64,000 bases of DNA from Glaciecola siphonariae (lineage in GTDB: Bacteria; Pseudomonadota; Gammaproteobacteria; Enterobacterales; Alteromonadaceae). Of the stretch, positions 25,764-32,197 are shown piece after piece. Under the pieces are notes generated by a model. That model was not told the origin of the DNA. It saw nothing but the letters and a program-made list of their open reading frames with translations, and did no database searches. A program made the translations under genes and the position numbers. Each line of letters starts with the position of its first letter. The first letter of the stretch is position 1. The stretch spans positions 124,001-188,000 of the forward strand of contig NZ_JBHSGU010000009.1 of the NCBI RefSeq assembly GCF_042652645.1, read 5' to 3'.

Positions 25764-28250
25764 ATGAAGCATTTTATATATATTGTTTTACTGGTGGCTG
25801 CGTGTTCGGTGCAAGCAGCACAGGTTTCTAAAGACTATTTGAAGGCAAACAGATACAACATAAAAGGCCAAATTGCCGGCGAGATTTTCCCCGATCCAGA
25901 CAAACATAATGATGGATTGGTCTTCCCCGCTACTCGCTACACTTACAATTCGAACGGCCAGCTTAGTAATACTCAAACTGGTTACTTATCAGCATGGCAA
26001 AATGAAACGATTGCGCCAAAAGACTGGACCGGATTTACCGTGCAATCACAAGTAATTATTGGCTATGACGGTTACGGGAGAAAAATTCGCGAGACGCAAG
26101 CAAAATCTGATGGTACTGCGCTGCAAATTACCCAGTATTCTTACGACACGTCAGACAGACTTAAATGCCAAGCTGTGCGAATGAATACTAGTACGTTTGG
26201 CTCGTTATCAAGTAACGCATGCTCACTTGTAAGTTCAAGCGAGGGCATGACTGACCGTATCACGCAATACGAATATGACAGCAAAAATCGAATAAAGACT
26301 ATCAAGAAAGCAGTGGGTACAACGGTAACGCAATCGTATGCGAGATATACATATGACCAGTTTTGGCAATAAAATACGATCAAAGACGCGAACAATAATC
26401 TCGCAAAACGCGAATATGATAATCACGGGCGGCTGTATAGATGGTACTTCCCTTCAAACACGAAAGGTAGTGGCAGTCACAATACTACCAACTATGAACA
26501 GTACACGTATGATAAGAATGGCAATATAAAGCAGATAAGAAAGCGCAATGGAAAGAAAATCACTTACACCTACGATAGGCTGAATCAAGTAATTGAACAA
26601 AAATACTCAGATAGAGCCATGGACGATGTGTATTATTCATACAGTCTTTTAGGTCAGCGTTTGCGCGCCGCGTGGGATAGATTACACAAAAAGAATGGTA
26701 TTCAGTATGCTTATAATGTGTTTGGAGAGTTGCAAACAGAGACTAGCAATTCTTACGGAGACTACAAAACGGTATATTCACTAGAATATGGCTATGATAA
26801 CAATGGAAATCGCACATCCATTAAATATCCTGACGGAAAGACCTTTGACTACGAGTATGACAACCTCAATCGTCTAATAAATATCGATGACCCTGATGAC
26901 AACACCTTACTCAATCCGGTGTATAGAAATAATGGTTCCCTATCGTCTATCAAACGCCCGAACAACGCTAACACAAGCTTCGCCGTAGACAGTTTATTGC
27001 GAATAGAGCAAATGAAGCACAACCTTAGTGGCAACGAAAATGATGTAACGTTTAATTATGCCTACAATCCTGCAGGGCAAATTAAATCGTTGAAGTTAAA
27101 CAATAAGAAGTTTGAAGCCACTCAAGGCCCTGTGGAAGAAAGCTATATTACCAATGGCCTTAATCAATATTCGAAAGTTGGTAGCAAAAGCATCTCCTAT
27201 CATACCGATGGCAACCTGAAAGACGACGGTGATAATACTTACAAGTACGACGTCGAGAACCGGCTAATTACTGCAAATACTGAGAGAATTACAGTTACTC
27301 TCAAATATGACCCCTTAGGACGCCTAGCTGAATATAGGGAGGGGGGGACGACAAGATATTTCGTATATAGTGGTAATGCACTAATTGCCGAGTACACCAC
27401 GAAGCATAAAATGAACGCACGATATGTGCATTCGGTTGGCGCTGATGTGCCTGTGGTGAGATATGACACAGCGAGTACTGCGGTTGTAAACCGTCGTTTT
27501 TTACACGCGAATCATCAAGGCTCAATTGTTGCGGTATCAAAAAGTGATGGCAACGTGTATCAAATAAACACCTATGATGAATATGGTGTACCGTATTGGT
27601 CAAATCAGACCCGATTTGCATAAACTGGGCAGATCTACTTAAAGGCGCTTAAGCTTTATTACTACAAAGCACGGATTTATCATCCAAAGTTAGGGCGGTT
27701 CCTTCAGACTGACCCGATTGGTTATGAAGACCAGATGAATCTTTATGCTTATGTTTATAATGACCCAGTTAATTATAATGATTATTTAGGCCTGTCTGGT
27801 AATAAAACGAGGTACACCAATGTTCCGTTTGGAAAAAATCCAAATAACCCCTTGACACTGGAGGGTCCATATAAAAAGAGGCAAACCGTAACGAAACCTA
27901 AGATAAGAAAAACAACGAGAGCTTTTAGGTTTTTAGGAAATAAAGCCGTAAGGTATGTTACATTTGATTCTTTGAGGTATACCTCGACTGGCGTTATAGC
28001 TTTGAGCAGAGGGATCTCATTAACCATTGGTTTAGTCACGTATAGCCCCGAGGTGGCTGACGCGACGTGCAGCAACGAAAACAATGAATGCGTGGTTTCG
28101 AGCGAAAATATAATAAAAGACGATCAAATAGCAAAAGCTTTAGAGGGAGATATGCAAGATACTACAGATGATAATAATGTACCTATGGGTGTGAGGGATT
28201 GCTCTTTTGCAGCCTGTCAACCCCGTCGTCGCAAGGAAGAAGAACAGTGA
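25764..28250 (+). pseudogene. Secreted Rhs protein, C-terminal half gene with core and tip; two in-frame stops
   Basis: ATG 25764 has AGGA just upstream and a second signal peptide (IYIVLLVAACSVQAAQ), so this is a separate gene. YD repeats run throughout (YGYDNNGNRTSIKYPDGK, YDPLGRLAEYREGGTTRY), then the core FYYYKARIYHPKLGRF-type segment and DPIGYEDQMNLYAYVYNDP. TAA codons at 26370-26372 and 27621-27623 interrupt it in frame; the second replaces the usual Tyr of the conserved YTGQ motif. The tip after YNDYLGLSG (about 155 residues) has four cysteines (CSNENNEC, CSFAAC) and a basic C-terminal end; no known toxin family was recognised. Confidence 0.8.
27659..27770 (+). repeat. Rhs core segment, copy in the main gene
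   Basis: The segment beginning TTACTACAAAGCACGGATTT and encoding YYKARIYHPKLGRFLQTDPIGYEDQ in the Rhs core is repeated with high identity at 30844-30955 before an orphan tip. Direct repeats of this kind allow tip exchange by homologous recombination. Confidence 0.85.
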
Positions 28251-28513
28251 AAAACTCAACGAGGAGGGTAAGCGCTTTTAAGTCAACGGTTGTACAAACT
28301 TGGAGCCCGTTTTTCCTCGTCGCGATCCTATTGTCTGTAAATGCATCTTTTCCGCTTTCGATTCTGTTTTTGTTTGTGAGTATAAATGCCATAGCCTTCA
28401 CACATTTTGTATTACTCAGAATTGTGTTTTTATGGAATCTAAACATAGCGATATTTTGCATATTTTTGTTTACAACACAAATATTGATAATTAGTTTGAT
28501 ATTTTCATTTTAA
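28247..28513 (+). CDS. Small membrane protein, candidate Rhs immunity protein
   Basis: 88 residues from GTG 28247, which overlaps the Rhs stop in a GTGA junction; AGGAAG lies about 10 bp upstream. After a basic N terminus (NSTRRVSAFKS) there are two to three closely packed hydrophobic helices (FFLVAILLSVN, ILFLFVSINAIAFTHFVLL, IAIFCIFLFTTQILIISLIF). No family recognised. The overlap with the toxin-tip gene is the arrangement expected of a cognate immunity gene; function is inferred from this position and topology. Confidence 0.6.
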   Translation: MKNSTRRVSAFKSTVVQTWSPFFLVAILLSVNASFPLSILFLFVSINAIAFTHFVLLRIVFLWNLNIAIFCIFLFTTQILIISLIFSF

Positions 28514-28621
28514 CGTGTAAACCACTATGCACTTATCGTACCTTTGTATCCGTCCGGCGATGGCCATCTAATTTAGTTCAACGTTCCAAGGCTGGAGTTT
28601 GTCAATAGTATCCGTCCGCGA

Positions 28622-28885
28622 TACCTTTTAAAAAATGATGGCAAAAACAGCTATTATAAGTGCGACACGAACAAATATGACTTCAAAGGTGGATGGGCCA
28701 ATAAGGGCTCGGAAATCATTATGCCCATTGGACCTCAACATTTGATTGATACCCAGGTCGGCAATAACAAATCATTAAGACCAAACAAACTTGATGCTGA
28801 TATGACCGAACAGTTTATTAAGCAGATAGAATGGAAGTTGTTCCATGAAAGGCAGGTAGACGCGGAGAGAAAATTAAGCCTGTGA
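28622..28885 (+). pseudogene. Remnant of an unknown protein (possibly DUF4238-like)
   Basis: A frame without a usable start reads RYLLKNDGKNSYYKCDTNKY, SEIIMPIGPQHLIDTQVG and FIKQIEWKLFHERQVDAE up to TGA 28883-28885. The RYLLKN opening and the PIGPQHLIDTQVG segment recall the DUF4238 family, from memory and weakly. It looks like the 3' part of a cargo gene cut off on its left side. Confidence 0.4.
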
Positions 28886-28941
28886 ATTTTCTAATTCACC
28901 ATCAATACGAAATGTCCATTATTTTTTTAAAAAACTGGACA
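28882..28941 (+). promoter_or_regulatory. Two inverted repeats upstream of abiE genes, possible operators
   Basis: Just before the AbiE pair are a perfect 7-bp inverted repeat, GTGAATT (28882-28888)/AATTCAC (28893-28899), and a spaced one, TGTCCA (28913-28918)/TGGACA (28936-28941), flanking an AT-only stretch. AbiEi antitoxins are known to repress their own promoter through inverted repeats. The repeats are seen; operator function is inferred. Confidence 0.4.
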
Positions 28942-28960
28942 GGCGTGCGGGATTCGAACT
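28936..28960 (-). other. tRNA 3'-end-like sequence, possible attachment-site remnant
   Basis: On the minus strand this reads TTCGAATCCCGC, then seven bases, one base and CCA, the layout of a T-loop, 3' T-stem strand, acceptor strand and CCA end. The 5' T-stem and the rest of a tRNA are missing. Such tails mark integration ends of islands, but the implied first base C is unusual for a tRNA, so chance or degeneration is possible. Confidence 0.25.
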
Positions 28961-28985
28961 AAACTCCACACATCTGGAGAAGCTG

Positions 28986-29726
28986 ATGACTATTGCACAA
29001 TCTGTATATAAAGAAATCGAGCACATAAGGCCTGGTAAGCTATTTTCTTACAGGGATATTGGCGTGTACTCAGATCATAGTGAGGCCGTTGTTAAAGCCG
29101 TCAACCGCAATGTGAAAAAGCTCGGGCTCATTAAAGTCAAAAAAGGACTTTTTTATAAAGCCGAAGTGGGCCGGTTTGGACCTATGGCTCCAAGGGAAAA
29201 TGACGTCATACAATACTTCACACAACACAAAAGCCGAACAGTAGGTTATGTGACAGGTCCTGCGCTTTATTATCGCTGGGGACTGACCACACAAGTGCCT
29301 GCCGAAGTGAATGTGGCGACAGCAGAAGACAAGCGTGAAAAAGCCAACCTTTCTGGCTTACGGTTAACTACATCACCTGCTCGCTACAAACGCGTCACTA
29401 AAACCAATATTGAGTTATTGCAATTCTTAGATGTACTTAACCATATTGAACGCATACCAGATGCCAATGTAGAGGATGTATCGAACAAGCTAGGTACGAG
29501 ACTAAAAAGGTTTCCCGACAAATCAATAGCTGAGTTGGAAGACATTGCTATCAAAGCCTATGCCGAACGAACTAAGGCGTTACTTGGCATGTTCATGGAG
29601 CGTTATAAAGGCTATTTTAGCGACAAGTTACAGAAGTCGTTGAACCCAACATCAACATTCTATTTTTCGAACGCAGACAAAGTGCCAAATGCTAAACAGC
29701 ACTGGCATTTAACAATCAATAAATAA
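28986..29726 (+). CDS. AbiEi-type antitoxin (DUF6088-like)
   Basis: 246 residues. The N-terminal winged-helix region (about 1-60: SYRDIGVYSDHSEAVVKAVN, LIKVKKGLFYKAE) is followed by a domain with VGYVTGPALYYRWGLTTQVP and EVNVATAEDKREK, the pattern of AbiEi-like antitoxins. The 21-bp gap to a nucleotidyltransferase toxin gene and the order antitoxin-toxin match AbiE type IV systems, in which the antitoxin represses the promoter and counteracts the toxin without direct binding. GGAGAAG precedes the ATG. Confidence 0.85.
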   Translation: MTIAQSVYKEIEHIRPGKLFSYRDIGVYSDHSEAVVKAVNRNVKKLGLIKVKKGLFYKAEVGRFGPMAPRENDVIQYFTQHKSRTVGYVTGPALYYRWGLTTQVPAEVNVATAEDKREKANLSGLRLTTSPARYKRVTKTNIELLQFLDVLNHIERIPDANVEDVSNKLGTRLKRFPDKSIAELEDIAIKAYAERTKALLGMFMERYKGYFSDKLQKSLNPTSTFYFSNADKVPNAKQHWHLTINK

Positions 29727-29746
29727 ACCTTAGAGCAAATTTATTC

Positions 29747-30715
29747 GTGGAATTACACACCAACCCAGGTCTCTTTGAAGAAGCTATTCGAGCAACGGCA
29801 CAACACTTGACTTTACCAATGACTTACGTTGAAAAAGACTACTGGGTCACTGTTGCGCTTAAGGCCTTAGCTAAATCCGACATGAATGGCAGTATCGTCT
29901 TCAAAGGCGGAACTTCATTAAGTAAAGCCTACGGTTTGATTTCCCGATTTTCTGAAGACGTTGATATTGCGGTTTTAACTGATTCAATGAGTGACGGGCA
30001 AGTGAGACGGCGCGTTAAAAAAGCGTGTGGTTTAATACCCAATTGTTTCAAAGAGATAGACTCGCCAGACACATCAAAAAATTCTAATTTCAGGAAAATC
30101 CGATTTCAATACCCCAAATTGGAGGAGGAGAGTGAGCCACAAGGACAAGTAACAAATAGCCTCTTATTAGAAGTAAACGCGTTCGCTGATCCTGAGCCTT
30201 ACAATCTGATGCCTATTTCCAGCTACGTTGCAGATTTTCTATCATCTACTGGGAATGAAGACGAAGTCACGCGCCATTCACTTCAGTCTTTTCAAATGAA
30301 TGTTCTGTGCACCTCTCGCACTTTGTGTGAAAAGATCATGGGGATGGTTAAGGTGTCATGTGGCGACAATCACATAAATGACATCAATAAAAAGATCCGC
30401 CATCTCTACGATATCTATTATTTGATGGGCGATGATTCAACTTACGCTTTCTTTGAATCAAATAATTTTTCAGAGATGGCTAATCGCGTCATTGAAAGTG
30501 ACCGACGGACATTTCCCAATTCGCAGTGGATAAATCAACCACTTGCGCAAGCCGTCGTCTTTTCAGATTTAGAATCCATTTGGGGACAACTTGAATCAAC
30601 TTATAATGGTGATTTTAAGAAGATGGTAGTTAGTGCTGAGTTGCCAACGCCAGCATCATTATTTGAAATGACAAAGAAAATACACAATCAATTAGCAATA
30701 CTAGATGGCAAATAA
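29747..30715 (+). CDS. AbiEii/AbiGii-family nucleotidyltransferase toxin
   Basis: 322 residues from GTG 29747. The catalytic signature is intact: VFKGGTSLSKAYGLISRFSE followed by DVDIAV gives GGTS and D-x-D spaced as in DNA polymerase beta-like nucleotidyltransferases. A C-terminal HLYDIYYLM segment is also typical (kinetic core R/K-HLxDIYxL). Known members transfer nucleotides to tRNA acceptor ends and stop growth on phage infection. It follows the antitoxin gene by 21 bp. The pair lies between the main Rhs immunity candidate and an orphan Rhs tip, so it is cargo inside the Rhs island. Confidence 0.9.
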   Translation: MELHTNPGLFEEAIRATAQHLTLPMTYVEKDYWVTVALKALAKSDMNGSIVFKGGTSLSKAYGLISRFSEDVDIAVLTDSMSDGQVRRRVKKACGLIPNCFKEIDSPDTSKNSNFRKIRFQYPKLEEESEPQGQVTNSLLLEVNAFADPEPYNLMPISSYVADFLSSTGNEDEVTRHSLQSFQMNVLCTSRTLCEKIMGMVKVSCGDNHINDINKKIRHLYDIYYLMGDDSTYAFFESNNFSEMANRVIESDRRTFPNSQWINQPLAQAVVFSDLESIWGQLESTYNGDFKKMVVSAELPTPASLFEMTKKIHNQLAILDGK

Positions 30716-30841
30716 TTGCTATTATTAAGTGTGATCAGTGACGAGCACACTCGTTCTTTGAAAATACGCTATGGATAAGCCTCCTCTGTAAAGCATCTTT
30801 CTGATTTCAATAGAATTTACTCTGGATCGTAGATCCGATTA

Positions 30842-31486
30842 TTTTACTACAAAGCACGGATTTATCATCCAAAGTTGGGTCGCTTCCTGCAAACTGACCC
30901 GATTGGTTATGAAGATCAGATGAATCTGTATGCGTATGTGGGAAATGATCCTATCAATATGCGAGATCCTACGGGGCTCGCTGGATGTTCTGATGCAGCC
31001 AGCCAAGGAGTTTCAGGAACATGTATTGAATCCTCTAATTTTGATGAGTCAAAACATGGGAACAATACGACGGTTTCAAACGCTCAAACTGACACTGTAG
31101 CTAACAACAATATGTCTAGTTTAGAATCGAAAAATAGTGAAAAGGCAGGATATTTCACGGAAGGTGAAGGTGGAGAAGTCTCGTTTACTGAAGCAACTAG
31201 CGAAACAACTGAAAGCGGCGGAGTTTTAACAACAACGATGACCATACCTTCCAGTGCAACCGCAGTTGGGCATTCACATCCTGAAAATGGCGGAGAGGCA
31301 GCACCTGGTCTTCGCGATGATTCAGCTGTGAATGGCGGTAGACCAAATTATATATACCATAATGGAAGAGTGGTTGTTATTGAGAGGTCAGGCGGTCAAT
31401 TCAGAGCAAGAGTCATTAATGGCAGATTGACAGGCACAGAGAAAAGACGAACTCGAAAAATGTTGAATCGTTTTCAAGGCAGGTAG
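30842..31486 (+). CDS. Orphan Rhs C-terminal tip with JAMM/JAB-like motif
   Basis: The frame opens with the Rhs core end (YYKARIYHPKLGRFLQTDPI, MNLYAYVGNDPINMRDPTGL) but has no start codon or secretion signal of its own; TTG 30875 is only an internal codon. After DPTGL a Ser/Thr-rich linker leads to a domain with AVGHSHPENGG, PGLRDDSAVNGGRPNYIYHN, GRVVVIERSGG and RARVING. H-x-H-P followed by a downstream Asp recalls JAMM/JAB peptidase-like domains found in polymorphic toxins. It is a silent tip unless joined to the main Rhs gene by recombination through the shared core. Confidence 0.65.
   Translation, partial: FYYKARIYHPKLGRFLQTDPIGYEDQMNLYAYVGNDPINMRDPTGLAGCSDAASQGVSGTCIESSNFDESKHGNNTTVSNAQTDTVANNNMSSLESKNSEKAGYFTEGEGGEVSFTEATSETTESGGVLTTTMTIPSSATAVGHSHPENGGEAAPGLRDDSAVNGGRPNYIYHNGRVVVIERSGGQFRARVINGRLTGTEKRRTRKMLNRFQGR
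30844..30955 (+). repeat. Rhs core segment, copy before the orphan tip
   Basis: Near-identical to 27659-27770 in the main Rhs gene, with scattered third-position differences. It starts abruptly, with no Rhs sequence before it, and leads straight into a different tip. Confidence 0.85.
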
Positions 31487-31488
31487 TT

Positions 31489-31851
31489 ATGGGTAAGCTC
31501 AAGAGTCTTCTATTAGTGATAACTGTGTTCCTGAGCTGTTTTTCTTGCGCAGGAACAAACGACTTTGACGATGTTTTGAAAGATAGACAGTCAATCATTG
31601 GCAAAGAAATAAAGTTAGTTGGAGTGATTCGAAATCAAGATGGACGGAAATTGATTTGTTCTGATTACGATAGTGATAACTGTCTAGACTTACAATTTAC
31701 AGTTGACCAAGCAAGTCGTATTAATGAATTCGAGGGTTATAGGGTTGAATTAAATGGTGTTTATCGCGAGCACGAATACTTAGACAAAGATGGTGCATTA
31801 CGCTTTATTCCCTCTCGTATCTTGGTTTTAATGGTAAAAAAAATACCATGA
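31489..31851 (+). CDS. Lipoprotein-like secreted protein, candidate immunity to the orphan tip
   Basis: 120 residues. The hydrophobic signal (LLLVITVFLSCFSCAG) ends in cysteines in a lipobox-like setting, though the -3 position is not ideal. The mature domain, KEIKLVGVIRNQDGRKLICS through YRVELNGVYREHEYL to IPSRILVLMV, looks like a small beta-barrel (OB-like). It starts 2 bp after the orphan tip stop, so translation is likely coupled, as for toxin-immunity pairs. A periplasmic location would suit a toxin that acts there or enters through it; this is inference. Confidence 0.6.
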   Translation: MGKLKSLLLVITVFLSCFSCAGTNDFDDVLKDRQSIIGKEIKLVGVIRNQDGRKLICSDYDSDNCLDLQFTVDQASRINEFEGYRVELNGVYREHEYLDKDGALRFIPSRILVLMVKKIP

Positions 31852-32197
31852 TTTAAAAGTAATGTGCTTCTGTACTAAAAAGCTAATTAATAAGCCTATG
31901 CTTACTATATAAATCTGAATTCTACTTATTTTACTCTAAGTTAAGATATGAATCGTTGCTTGGTCAATAAGCCGTTAACGGTTTATCAACAGTATAAGAT
32001 AGCAATAGAAGGTAAGCTTCTTATAAGTGATTGTCTCTAAAATTGTTCATATGATGTACTGAAGTTCAAAAGATTCGTTCGGTATCAGTTGGTAAAAATA
32101 ACTAATGTGTTGACTATCGATAATCTAAGGCTTTTCATTTTCGAGCTATAGCTGGAATCATCCTATTGATGGTTAAACGCGTTTCTAAGGAAGGAAT
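31852..32197. other. AT-rich spacer between orphan tip cassette and ATPase gene
   Basis: About 346 bp without a recognisable coding frame or strong hairpin. It must hold the promoter of the ATPase gene, but I could not place convincing -35/-10 boxes. AAGGAAGG lies just before the ATG at 32198. Confidence 0.4.

Noticed and set aside
26370..27623. Recoding (read-through) of TAA in the Rhs gene as a programmed event
   Set aside because: No stem-loop or shift signal is apparent next to either TAA, and the first is better explained by two compensating homopolymer indels. TAA is the normal stop in neighbouring genes.
28936..28960. A functional tRNA gene
   Set aside because: Only the 3' T-loop/acceptor-like end is present; D, anticodon and 5' acceptor parts are missing.
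31852..32197. A hidden partner gene for the RloC-like ATPase
   Set aside because: No frame in this spacer codes for a plausible protein, and the next genes downstream are transposases, so the ATPase appears to stand alone.
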